Below, one piece after another: positions 45,388-54,777 of a stretch of 64,000 nt of DNA. The first letter of the stretch is position 1. Each line of letters begins with the position of its first letter. The position numbers and the translations under genes are program-made. This DNA is from Lantana camara (lineage: Eukaryota > Streptophyta > Magnoliopsida > Lamiales > Verbenaceae). Location of the stretch: positions 3,917,001 to 3,981,000 of the forward strand of contig CM074865.1 in NCBI GenBank assembly GCA_037501455.1, in the 5' to 3' direction. Under the pieces are notes generated by a model. It made no database searches and had not been told where the DNA came from. It saw only the letters and a program-made list of their open reading frames with translations.

Positions 45388-45640
45388 GAAAGAGGGCACT
45401 TGACTCCATTAAAGGAATATCTTCTTCCATAATGGGTGAATTGATGGCCTCCACACAAATGCAATAGGTGAGGTTGCCACGAAAATCAACCAGCCCGTTG
45501 CAAGTAGCACTCCGGCACCAAATGATGACGATGTCAAGAAGGCAGGACTTTATGACATGCTGGTAGAAGTTCGTGTTGCTTTCATGTTGACTCTTTACGA
45601 GCAGCAAAATGAATCGACCTGATATGCCAGTGACTTTTTG
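45388..45640 (+). pseudogene. Second copy of the MYB/SANT-like fragment, disrupted
   Basis: It aligns with 5362-5650: GGGTGAATTGATGGCCTCCA, then GGACTTTA, then GAGCAGCAAAATGAATCGAC. Internal indels destroy the frame that is open at 5402-5617. Confidence 0.6.
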
Positions 45641-46360
45641 GCTTATGTTCCTGGAATTTTTTGTTCACAAAACTATATCGGCTTTGTTTCTCAAGTCCTC
45701 AAGTTATTTTTTTGTGTGTTATTTAGTGTACTAGTTGATGCTTTGTATTATTTAGGCAGGCATGTCATGCACTGATACACAAAACGGGATGTACTCTTCA
45801 ATTTATGAACTACTTTACCCACTTACTCTGTTCCCTGTATTATGCTTCTTTTATACTGAACTTGTTGGTGGTCTAACAATTCGAATCATTTAGGAGTAGA
45901 TCACATAATGGGACACTCCTTAAGAATACTTAATGCCACTTAATACTGAAAACCAATTGCTTGAACAGCAGATGATAATGCCATGGATATACCTGAAGAG
46001 TGAGAGAAAGTGCCTTTTAATGAGGTTGCTTGTGGCTGTGAAGGAACAATGGACATCTGATTAACACTATTGAGTTTCATTGGAATGACTCTGTTGAGAC
46101 TGAAAGATTGACATGATCATCTGATATTGCTCAGCAGTAAAAGGTGTTGGGTTTGAAGATCGATCACAGGATGGAGAAGCAAGTTCTTGGCAATTATTCT
46201 CAGCTTCTTGATCGACTGGTGATGGAAACTGATCGTGCACATATACAGCTGCAGCAATTGGGTTTTTAAACTTCAAATTGAGAGGAATCCATGCTTCTAT
46301 AGCATGTGGATCATAGAGAAGGCCTTACTTGAGAAGTGAGGCAATGGATCCATGATATTT

Positions 46361-46998
46361 ACCAAACACTCGTCAATAACATCTAAGAAGTCCTCAGACA
46401 GGTTATAAGTTGTTTAAGGAGCTTATAAGTTTAGTCAAACACTCTCTAAGAAGTACTTAGGACCAAAAGGTGTCGGAAGTGTAAATGATGCAGTTCGGGG
46501 ATCTAATCAGCCAATTATCACAAGTTATGGGACCTAAAATGTAATTTATAACGCAAGATAATCTCACTTAGGAGTACAGAGAGATCGCCTCAGGTTCGAG
46601 AAACATTCATCACAAACAATGGTGAGAGGAGCATAAGCAGTGATCCCTTCACCATTCTTAGTCTTGTAATTTACTCTAATAGTTCCATTTTCTTCGAGCA
46701 ATGAAGTCACCGTTCCTTGTTCAAGTCTTACACTGTTCCAGAAAACATCATTAGTCTCCATTAAATACAAAATTTATAAATACCCACCTAAACAACAAAA
46801 GTTTGGAAAAGAACCTCGTGCATTTGATATAATAGTGCAAGATCCAGGGTCAATGTTTAAGGGGTTACTTTGTTATTATGTATTTTCTCACTTAACAAAT
46901 CGCTGTTATGGCCAACTCTGTCATCTCGACATATTTAATTTAAAAAAATCTGCAAACAGACACCTTAGTACTTGTCATTCAACCCATACAAAAATCTG
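46361..46998. other. Insertion in copia copy 2 that carries a host gene exon
   Basis: Copia copy 1 reads straight from GAGGCAATGGGTCGATGA to CGCAATCGTTTTGTTG; in copy 2 about 640 bases lie between the corresponding points. The insert has a MITE-like left part (AGGAGCTTATAAGTTTAGTC) and a squalene-epoxidase exon. Possible short duplication TGAT at the edges. Confidence 0.6.
46564..46770 (-). pseudogene. SQE: Squalene epoxidase exon fragment
   Basis: The minus strand reads VRLEQGTVTSLLEENGTIR, then YKTKNGEGITAYAPLTIVCD and ECFSNLRRSLCTPK. This is the highly conserved FAD-enzyme segment of plant squalene monooxygenases (SQE). The usual GCFSNLRR has Glu for Gly here, and residues after GTI are shortened. 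A GTGAG directly after CCTAA looks like the original splice donor, which suggests copying from genomic DNA rather than from mRNA. Only one exon is present, so no enzyme is made. The family oxidises squalene to 2,3-oxidosqualene in sterol and triterpene synthesis. Confidence 0.75.
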
Positions 46999-47581
46999 AT
47001 CACGCAATCGTTTTGTTGGTATGCGCGGAATATATCAATTGCTCCACAGCTGCACTTTGGAATACAAGATCAAGATGGCAGTGGCCTGAAGTTGTAGATT
47101 TTGTCCTAAAGGATCTTGAGACGTGTGAAATAATCTGATACAGAGGAATACCGCTGGTTTACCACACTTCGTGAAGTTCTGCAATTCGAAATTCATCGCC
47201 GTGGGAAAAAGATCTCTCAAATCTGCCCACACATCAGAGACTTTATCCATCCATAAGACAAATTGCACAATTCATAATCCACAATAAGACCATCTGTTGC
47301 AGTGGGCCCATACTGGATGAAGAGCGTTTGTAGACAGCGGTTGTTGAATCAAACCAAAAACAAAATCATACTTGTTCTTCGACCTGCCCAGCCAGAATGA
47401 TAGTTTGATCCATCGAGATGAGAGGAGGAGAAACAAGGATCAAGGGCGGATTTTCATTGGCTTGTAGGAAAAAGGGGCTTGACGTCGTCAATTTTGCCTC
47501 AGCATTGGCAACCGGTTCATTAGCCATATGAAATTAATTTGATTAATGTCAGAAGCGTGAAGATATTCTCAAGCTGATACC

Positions 47582-47808
47582 ATGAAGAATGTATGAGCTC
47601 GTGGAGAGAGAAGAAACTCGTGAAGACAAGAAGAACAAAACTGAAATATTGTATTGAACCATCTTGGGTTAATTGTGTACAGAGCCAATATAAATAGGTG
47701 TGCATGTGTGAAGGGGTGTCTGTAATTTACCATAACTATTCTAACCGACATAAATATCTACTTAATGCTGCTTACTAATTTAGTTTATTGCTGGAGCTTA
47801 ATATATCA
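47582..47808 (-). repeat. Copia LTR of copy 2 and adjacent primer site
   Basis: Read on the minus strand, the LTR runs TGATATATTAAGC...TTCTTCA (227 bp). It is followed at once by TGGTATCAGC, the initiator-tRNA-Met primer site (47573-47582), here better preserved than in copy 1. Confidence 0.65.
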
Positions 47809-48250
47809 AGATCCCATATATTCAAAAGATTAATCCAAGTTACACAAAAACCCATCAATCAGGAAAAAGCTCAGCAACCCAGATTAAGAAGCTCGAAATT
47901 TTTACAAAACAAGAAAAAAGGTAGCAAATTTCAACCAAAATTCAACAGCCCAGACAAAGAACGAGGCACAAAAGGCACGGCGAAGGCAGATTTCACATCC
48001 CACATCGACAAACTCAAAGAAATTCATCTATATCAACAGAAACACAGCAATCATGACAAATAACACAGCAATCCAGTCACACATATCCTCAAACACTCAA
48101 CATACAATATGCATCCATAAAAAAAGACAAAAACTGACCTAAAAAGAGAGAGAATAGTTCGTCGCCAAAATACTCCATTTATTTGGTAGAAGAACCGAGG
48201 AAAGGTGTTGGCTTTAGCTGACATGAAAGCATTTAAAATACACACACATA
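47809..48250. other. Outer part of the duplicated block
   Basis: Shared with 10606-10980 (CATCAATCAGGAAAAA, GACAAAGAACGAGGCACAAA). An imperfect local duplication of ACAGCAATC occurs near 48045-48075. No gene is supported. Confidence 0.5.
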
Positions 48251-48867
48251 AGCGATTAGATGTCGCACTTTACGTCTCTCCACTCCCTCCCCACCCCACC
48301 CCACCTGATTAAGAAAAGGAAAGAAATAATCCGACCCCTCTTGTGTCGATTGCTGAGGACTTACAGAGTATGTTTTTCAATTAATACCTTGACTTTCACC
48401 TGCGTTGAAGGTTGCAAATTCAGCCCATTTTCAGGAAGCTAGTCCAGAAGAGAGAAGTGTAGAAACGTAAATACAGTATGGATGATGCATTGGAAAATAG
48501 GATTTGTGACTTGTATCACCTTTATGTTGAGGTATACATCAGATTTTCTAGTTCACTTGAAGACCTCATCTCACCCACAGCTAAAACACACTTGAATAAA
48601 GAAGTTTTTTCTTGACCCATTTTCTTGGTTTTTATTCCAGAGACTAGAAGAAGATTCAGGACCACCAGTCAGAGAAGGCTGTATGAAGAGGTAGTTAGAA
48701 TGTGATTAATCTAAGAATATTTCAATAAAATAATCTTTCGTAGCAAGTCAAGTAATCTACTTTTAGGTTTTATACAGAATAAGATCATCTAAGTTTGTTA
48801 ATCACACCTTCATTGTTGGGTCTACACACGTTGATTCATGCTGGAATTAATTGCAGCTCATGCCTAT

Positions 48868-49294
48868 TGTTATGACTCAGACTCCAATAGGAATCCCAAA
48901 GTAAACCAATGGAACAGTGAAGTCTAACTTTGCGGCTAAGGAAAGTAAAGGATGCAAACTCTAGAATTAGGGTTAAAGAAAAAGACAAGATAAGGAAAAG
49001 AAATTGATTTTCATTCTCTGAATTCATTGCCATGAACGTACAGCGTACAACCATATATATAGTCTGCTAATACATGGCTGAGCCAATCAAACTCATTCTT
49101 GGAATTTAAACAATACTTAAAGAAAACGTAATAACAAGTCTTAAAAGTGTTTCACGCTTCTCTTAGTTGCCAGACTCAAAACGGCACCGTTTCCCTTCTT
49201 TCTTGAATCTTCCTCCAGTCAAAAGTAACAAAACACGTGGTGAAGCATACACTTTCCTTCAGCTGAACCTTATCAAGATTGCTTGATCATAACA
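48868..49294 (-). repeat. 3' LTR of the chromovirus
   Basis: 427 bp, same sequence as 53904-54330 as far as compared; the polyprotein stop lies inside it at 49273-49275. Confidence 0.95.
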
Positions 49295-52200
49295 GTACTC
49301 CCCCCTTTTTCAGAGTCTTGTCCCCAAGACTCTAATTGTGGAAATTGCTTGATGATCACATGATAATCCTCCCAGGTCGCTTCGTTGGCTGGTAAATGTG
49401 CCCATTGGACCAAGATTTGTGGCACAGCAGAGTTTTTTCGTTTGATCATTCTCCTTCCTAGTATGGCGATGGGATGAAGGAGTACCTGTGTTTCAGCATC
49501 CAGTTCTGGAAAAACAGGTGTAACTCGATCCGTACGGCCGACTCTAGGCTTCAAAAGAGATACATGAAACACGGGATGTATCTTAGCTTCCACAGGCAGT
49601 TTGAGTTTATAAGCTACTGCTCCCACTTTCTCTAAGACTTCAAAGGGCCCTGCATATTTTGGGCTCAACTTCCAGATCTTGCTATTCCGGATTGTGAGCT
49701 GTCTGTAAGGCTTCAACTTGAGATACACAAAATCTCCTGTTTGAAACTTCCTGTCCTTCCTCTTCTTATCCGCTATTTGCTTCATCCGGTTCTGAGCCAT
49801 AGCCAACTGTTCTCTGATCATCTGTTGCATCCTCTGCTTTTCTGCTAGAAAGTCAACTGATGCAGCTGTATTAGGTTGAGTGTAAGTCTCCAATGTAAGC
49901 ATCTTAGGTTGGTATCCATACAAAGCCTCGAAGGGTGACATTTTCAGAGAGGTGTGGTAGTTAGTGTTATACCATAGTTCAGCTACTGCTAACCAAGCCA
50001 CCCACTTCTTTGGAGTCTGATTGCACATACATCTGAGGAAACTCTCTAGGCATTGGTTAACCCTTTCTGTCTGACCATCAGTTTGCGGATGGTAAGCAGT
50101 ACTTAACTGATGTGTAATCCCCAAGATCTTCATGAGTTCTCCCCAAAAATGGCCAGTGAATATCCTATCTCTGTCAGATATAATACTACTAGGCAACCCA
50201 TGTAGTTTATAAATCTGTGCAATAAAAATCTGTGCCAACTGAGAGGCAGTGTAGGGGTGAGACAAAGGGATGAAATGAGCATACTTGGAAAATCTGTCAA
50301 CAACCACCCAGATTGCATTCTTCCCCTCTGAGGTGGGTAACTGATCAATAAAGTCCATCGTAATATGCTGCCATACTTGTTCAGGGATGGGGAGAGGTTG
50401 CAATAACCCAGACTCCTTCTCATTGGAATGTTTGCACAGTTGACAAACATCACAGCCACTGATCACTTGCTTAACATCTCTTTGCATCTCTGGCCACAGG
50501 AAGGTGTGCTGCAACCGCTGGAATGTGGCCTGAATCCCAGAATGTCCTCCAATATGTGAGGAGTGAACATAGGTGATAATGGTTTCCCTCAGTCCTTTCC
50601 CCTTTCCCACATAAAGCCTTCCTTTGTATCTAAGTACTCCTGTTTTGCAGCTGTAGTAAGATACATTATAAGGGTAAAGGGCTGCTTCCATGATAGCTTC
50701 CTGAGCTGTGTCATCACCTTCATAACTGGAGTTCACTTCCTCAGCCCACTGTGGGTGAAGCACAGTAACCTCTGAACACTCTCCCTCCTCAAATCCCTTC
50801 CTGGATAAAGCATCAGCAGCTTGGTTCTCCTTTCCCTTCTTGTACTCAATAGTGTAATCATATCCCAGCAATTTAGTGAGGTACTTGTGCTGAAGAGGAG
50901 TGGAAATTTTTTGGTTTAACAAATATTTCAAACTACACTGATCCGTCTTAATAATGAAAGTATCATGCAACAGATAGTTCCTCCATTTCTCCACCGAGTG
51001 AATAATGGCCATCATCTCCTTTTCATACACAGATAGTCCCAAACTCCTTGGGCCCAGCGCTTTACTAAAGTAAGCTATGGGATGTTTGTCTTGCATCAAA
51101 ACTGCCCCTAGACCATAGTAGCAGGCATCTGTTTCCAGAACAAACTTCTTGGTGAAGTCTGGGAGTGAGAGTACTGGAGCTTCACTCATGGCTTTCTTTA
51201 ATTTCTCAAATGCTTCAGTGGATTCTTTACCCCATTTGAATTTTCCCTTTTTTGTGAGATCTGTCAGAGGCTTAGCAATTAGGCCATAGTGTCTAATAAA
51301 CTTCCTGTAGTAGCCTGTCAACCCTAAGAATCCCCTCAACCCTCTGATTGTCTTGGGTTCAGGCCATTCTTTCATAGCAGAGATTTTATTGCTATCTGCC
51401 ATGACTCCTTCTTTTGAAATGATGTGCCCCAAGTACTCTATGGACTCTTTTCCAAAGCTACATTTAGTGGCTTTAGCATATAGCTTCTGTTCCACTAGAA
51501 TCTGCAACACCTTTTCCACATGCTGACAATGCTCCTCCCAAGTTTTGCTGTACACCAGTATGTCATCAAAGAAAACAAGTACAAACTCCCTTAGGTATGG
51601 TTGAAAAACTTGATTCATGAGAGACTGGAATGTGGCTGGAGCATTGGTTAGGCCAAAAGGCATCACCCTGAACTCATACAATCCGGAGTTGGTGACAAAT
51701 GCTGTCTTCTTAATATCCTCCTCAGTCACTCTGATCTGGTGGTATCCAGCTCTTAAATCAATTTTAGAGAAATAAGTGGCTCCTCCCAGTTCATCCAGTA
51801 ACTCGTCTACTAATGGAAGAGGGTAGCTATCTTTAACTGTGATGGAATTCAGCCTCCTATAATCCACACAGAACCTCCAGGTGCCATCTTTCTTCTTGAC
51901 CAGTAAGACAGGGGATGAAAAAGGGCTTACACTGGGTCTAATGATTCCTTCCTTTAGCATCTCAGCAACCAACTTCTCCACTTCTCTTCTCTGGATGTAG
52001 GAATACCTATAAGGAGGTTGCTTAACTGCCTCTGATCCCTCTTTGAGCACAATCTTATGTTCATGTGCTCTCACTGGTGGAAGTCCCACTGGCTCATCAA
52101 ATATTCTTTGATACTTGGTCAGCAAAAACTTCATCTCTGGTCTGCTTACTTCACTGTTTTCTTCAGTGGCATTAGTGAGCATATAGACACACATGGTCTC

Positions 52201-53862
52201 TTCTACCCCTCCTCTCTGCAAGAACCGTTGTAGTCCCTTCCCAGTGATCATTTTTAGTGATACTTCAGCTTTCTTGCCATGTAGTGTAATAATCCTTTTG
52301 GCCTTCATGAATTGCAGAGTCTGCTGATCAAAGTCAAAAGTAACTGGACCTAATCTCCTTAGGAAATCCACTCCTATCACCATATCACAGCCCCCTAGTT
52401 TCAAGATCCTCACCCCAGTTTTAAAATAGTATCCCTCCATCTCCCACTGGAATTCATCACACTTGGCACTGCTGTCCATCCTCCCCCCACCAGCAACTGT
52501 CACCATTAGTGAGTTGGTGCACTCAATGTCACAGTTCAACTTCTTAGCAGTGTCTGGATCCAGGAAAGTGTGAGTACTGCCCGTGTCTAACAGTATGGAG
52601 ATGGTATGTCCATTGGCCTTGCCCTCCAGTTTGATGGTGTCTGGGTTGAGTTGTCCTACTACTGCATTCACAGAGACATGGTACTCCTCTGCCTCTGTAT
52701 TTTCAATCTCAATGACAGGAGATTCCATCTCTTCTTCCTCCATTGCCTCTCCTATTAAGACAAACAACCTCCTGCACTTATGGCCGACATGGTAAGGCTC
52801 ATCACAGTTGAAACACAACCCCTTCTTCCTCCTCTCTTCCATTTCATTATAAGTGAGCCTACGAATAGGGAGATTCCTTTCACTTGACCCACTGACATTC
52901 TTCTTAACCCCTGGATCAGAGGGATTACTCTTGAGATTCCAGGTTTTATAACCTTGTTTAGTTCCCTTCTTCATAGTCTCAACATAAATTTCTTGTCTCT
53001 TCGCCATCTGTATAGCATGGGCAAGAGTTAAGGGCACTAACATTTCAACCATTTGACCAATTTCTTCCTTTAATCCACTCACAAAGCTTTTTATGAAATA
53101 ATCCTCAGTTAAGGATCTGTTTTGACTTATCATAAAAGCTTTGAGTTCCTCGAATTTAGCTGCATACTCTTCAACACTCTTGTCCTGCTTAAGTTTATTG
53201 AACTGTCCAATCAGGTTCTGCTCATCATTTTTCGCAAATCGCAGCAATACCAATTCACTGAAAGCATTCCAACCCAAACTCTCCTTCCCTTCAAAATAAT
53301 CTAGGTACCAATTATCTGCTACCCCTTCCATATGCATCGCAGCCATCATAATTCTCTCATAATCAGAAACAGGGTTGAACATGAAATATTTATGGCACTT
53401 ACGCAGCCAAGCACGGGGTTCCTCGCCATTAAACTTAGGAAAATCAACCTTACCTTTCAATGAGCTGGTGTTTTGTGGATCTGTGTTCCTGAAACCTGGT
53501 GGGGAAGTTAACCCAGCATCCATACGAGCTCTGAAGTTGCCTTGACCCCCAGGCGGTGTGATGGTCAACCCAGGAGCCTGTGTTCCTCCCATGTTACCAA
53601 CATGACCTCCTGATCCCGCCGCCACCTCAGCATACGTGGATATCCCGCTATTTCCAGAAGGAGCAGTGTTGGCATTTCTTCCTCTGAGTAAGCCCAAAAT
53701 CTCATCCATCCTAATGTTCATTGATCCTTCCATTTTCTTGGAAAATTCCTCAAATCTCTTCTTCATGTCTTCTTGGCCCCCTACCAACGTACTGTGACCT
53801 TCTTTGAGTTGAGTCACAGCATTTTCCAATTCCTCCAACCGCTGAACCTGTGTTTTCGTCAT
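49273..53862 (-). CDS. Chromovirus Gag-Pol polyprotein
   Basis: The open frame spans 1605 codons from 54090. I place the start at the Met at 53862 (residue 77), because 54090 overlaps the LTR TATA box and would lie upstream of the transcript. Domains (numbered from 54090): Gag 77-400 with coiled coil QVQRLEELENAVTQLKEGHS; zinc knuckle CFNCDEPYHVGHKC 426-439; aspartic protease LLDTGSTHTF near 500-509 (DTG intact); RT with FFDDILVYS (Asp 842, 843); RNase H (LETDACYYGLGAV); integrase with HHCC finger (about 1176-1219) and DD35E triad D1246, D1306, E1342; C-terminal chromodomain (ILVQWAHLPANEATWEDYHV). The chromodomain directs integration to marked chromatin. All catalytic motifs are present. The frame runs through the purine tract and ends 22 bases inside the 3' LTR. 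Confidence 0.95.
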   Translation of the reverse strand: MTKTQVQRLEELENAVTQLKEGHSTLVGGQEDMKKRFEEFSKKMEGSMNIRMDEILGLLRGRNANTAPSGNSGISTYAEVAAGSGGHVGNMGGTQAPGLTITPPGGQGNFRARMDAGLTSPPGFRNTDPQNTSSLKGKVDFPKFNGEEPRAWLRKCHKYFMFNPVSDYERIMMAAMHMEGVADNWYLDYFEGKESLGWNAFSELVLLRFAKNDEQNLIGQFNKLKQDKSVEEYAAKFEELKAFMISQNRSLTEDYFIKSFVSGLKEEIGQMVEMLVPLTLAHAIQMAKRQEIYVETMKKGTKQGYKTWNLKSNPSDPGVKKNVSGSSERNLPIRRLTYNEMEERRKKGLCFNCDEPYHVGHKCRRLFVLIGEAMEEEEMESPVIEIENTEAEEYHVSVNAVVGQLNPDTIKLEGKANGHTISILLDTGSTHTFLDPDTAKKLNCDIECTNSLMVTVAGGGRMDSSAKCDEFQWEMEGYYFKTGVRILKLGGCDMVIGVDFLRRLGPVTFDFDQQTLQFMKAKRIITLHGKKAEVSLKMITGKGLQRFLQRGGVEETMCVYMLTNATEENSEVSRPEMKFLLTKYQRIFDEPVGLPPVRAHEHKIVLKEGSEAVKQPPYRYSYIQRREVEKLVAEMLKEGIIRPSVSPFSSPVLLVKKKDGTWRFCVDYRRLNSITVKDSYPLPLVDELLDELGGATYFSKIDLRAGYHQIRVTEEDIKKTAFVTNSGLYEFRVMPFGLTNAPATFQSLMNQVFQPYLREFVLVFFDDILVYSKTWEEHCQHVEKVLQILVEQKLYAKATKCSFGKESIEYLGHIISKEGVMADSNKISAMKEWPEPKTIRGLRGFLGLTGYYRKFIRHYGLIAKPLTDLTKKGKFKWGKESTEAFEKLKKAMSEAPVLSLPDFTKKFVLETDACYYGLGAVLMQDKHPIAYFSKALGPRSLGLSVYEKEMMAIIHSVEKWRNYLLHDTFIIKTDQCSLKYLLNQKISTPLQHKYLTKLLGYDYTIEYKKGKENQAADALSRKGFEEGECSEVTVLHPQWAEEVNSSYEGDDTAQEAIMEAALYPYNVSYYSCKTGVLRYKGRLYVGKGKGLRETIITYVHSSHIGGHSGIQATFQRLQHTFLWPEMQRDVKQVISGCDVCQLCKHSNEKESGLLQPLPIPEQVWQHITMDFIDQLPTSEGKNAIWVVVDRFSKYAHFIPLSHPYTASQLAQIFIAQIYKLHGLPSSIISDRDRIFTGHFWGELMKILGITHQLSTAYHPQTDGQTERVNQCLESFLRCMCNQTPKKWVAWLAVAELWYNTNYHTSLKMSPFEALYGYQPKMLTLETYTQPNTAASVDFLAEKQRMQQMIREQLAMAQNRMKQIADKKRKDRKFQTGDFVYLKLKPYRQLTIRNSKIWKLSPKYAGPFEVLEKVGAVAYKLKLPVEAKIHPVFHVSLLKPRVGRTDRVTPVFPELDAETQVLLHPIAILGRRMIKRKNSAVPQILVQWAHLPANEATWEDYHVIIKQFPQLESWGQDSEKGGSTVMIKQS
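49295..49310 (-). other. Polypurine tract of the chromovirus
   Basis: AAAAAGGGGGGAGTAC on the minus strand directly abuts the 3' LTR. It primes plus-strand synthesis and is also coding (Lys-Gly-Gly-Ser). Confidence 0.85.
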
Positions 53863-53887
53863 CCTTCTACCCACAGACTGATCAAAA

Positions 53888-53903
53888 CCTGCTCTGAGTC
53901 CAA
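53888..53903 (-). other. Primer-binding site of the chromovirus
   Basis: TTGGACTCAGAGCAGG directly after the 5' LTR resembles the initiator tRNA-Met site TGGTATCAGAGC, with two changed bases. The primer tRNA is not certain. Confidence 0.6.
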
Positions 53904-54330
53904 TGTTATGACTCAGACTCCAATAGGAATCCCAAAGTAAACCAATGGAACAGTGAAGTCTAACTTTGCGGCTAAGGAAAGTAAAGGATGCAAACTCTAG
54001 AATTAGGGTTAAAGAAAAAGACAAGATAAGGAAAAGAAATTGATTTTCATTCTCTGAATTCATTGCCATGAACGTACAGCGTACAACCATATATATAGTC
54101 TGCTAATACATGGCTGAGCCAATCAAACTCATTCTTGGAATTTAAACAATACTTAAAGAAAACGTAATAACAAGTCTTAAAAGTGTTTCACGCTTCTCTT
54201 AGTTGCCAGACTCAAAACGGCACCGTTTCCCTTCTTTCTTGAATCTTCCTCCAGTCAAAAGTAACAAAACACGTGGTGAAGCATACACTTTCCTTCAGCT
54301 GAACCTTATCAAGATTGCTTGATCATAACA
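53904..54330 (-). repeat. 5' LTR of the chromovirus
   Basis: 427 bp, starts TGTTATGA and ends TCATAACA on the minus strand. Confidence 0.95.
54089..54098 (-). promoter_or_regulatory. Likely TATA box in the chromovirus 5' LTR
   Basis: ACTATATATATGG on the minus strand is the only strong TATA-like run in the LTR. Its position leaves room for R and U5 downstream. Confidence 0.5.
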
Positions 54331-54335
54331 CCTAT

Positions 54336-54777
54336 CAATTATCATTCTGTTTCCATAAGCGGAAGCTTTGGTGAATTGATGTGTCTTTGATACGAATGGT
54401 GAAAAGAACGTATCGCAAAAGACTTTAGAGCAGTCTCGGGCTCGTAAGAATAAGGGGATGAGAGAGAGATAATCCGGTAAGACCGACCGGTCCGGAAAAA
54501 TTTAGAGGAGAAGAGACTTAGAGAAATAGATTATGAATTGAAATTGTTATTATCGATGATATTTGACCCGTACCACTAAAGAGAATATATATAAGAAGAT
54601 ATCCATATGACTTATAAGGAAAAGATTACTTAAATAATAGAAGAGCTAATCTCTCTAAATAGGATTACTGATGCATATGTTAAATATTGAATTATATTAA
54701 TTTTTTCCAATCCCCACTCTTCTCTCTATCTCTTGATATCGTGTATCTCCGTCCATATCAGTCTTTTCCTGATTCAG
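54336..54777. other. Intron remainder of the ubinuclein relic
   Basis: AT-rich with a GACCGACCGGTCCGG patch; no gene or clear element was recognised. Confidence 0.4.

Larger units (their letters stand above)
45960..47527 (-). pseudogene. Ty1/copia gag remnant, copy 2
   Basis: Minus-strand Gag starts near 47527 (MANEPVANAEAKLTT). A damaged core lies at 47268-47035 (VLWMDKVSDVWADLRDLF). After an insertion (about 46361-46998) the tail follows at 46276-46067 (PIAAAVYVHDQFPSPVDQEA ... FTAEQYQMIMSIFQSQ). It is collinear with copy 1 at 9440-10339 but separately decayed. No pol. Confidence 0.72.
48868..54330 (-). mobile_element. Intact chromovirus (Ty3/gypsy), apparently young
   Basis: The LTRs (48868-49294 and 53904-54330, 427 bp each) appear identical over their length by eye. 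A perfect target duplication CCTAT flanks the element (48863-48867 and 54331-54335). The LTR ends TGTTATGA...TCATAACA are 8-bp inverted repeats. On the minus strand a primer-site region TTGGACTCAGAGCAGG follows the 5' LTR, a purine tract AAAAAGGGGGGAGTAC precedes the 3' LTR, and a single unbroken polyprotein frame lies between. It sits in an intron of the ubinuclein relic. Confidence 0.95.

Noticed and set aside
48836..49054. 72-residue minus-strand frame with a hydrophobic N-terminus
   Set aside because: It lies in the 3' LTR of the chromovirus and duplicates the 5' LTR reading; no evidence of a separate gene.
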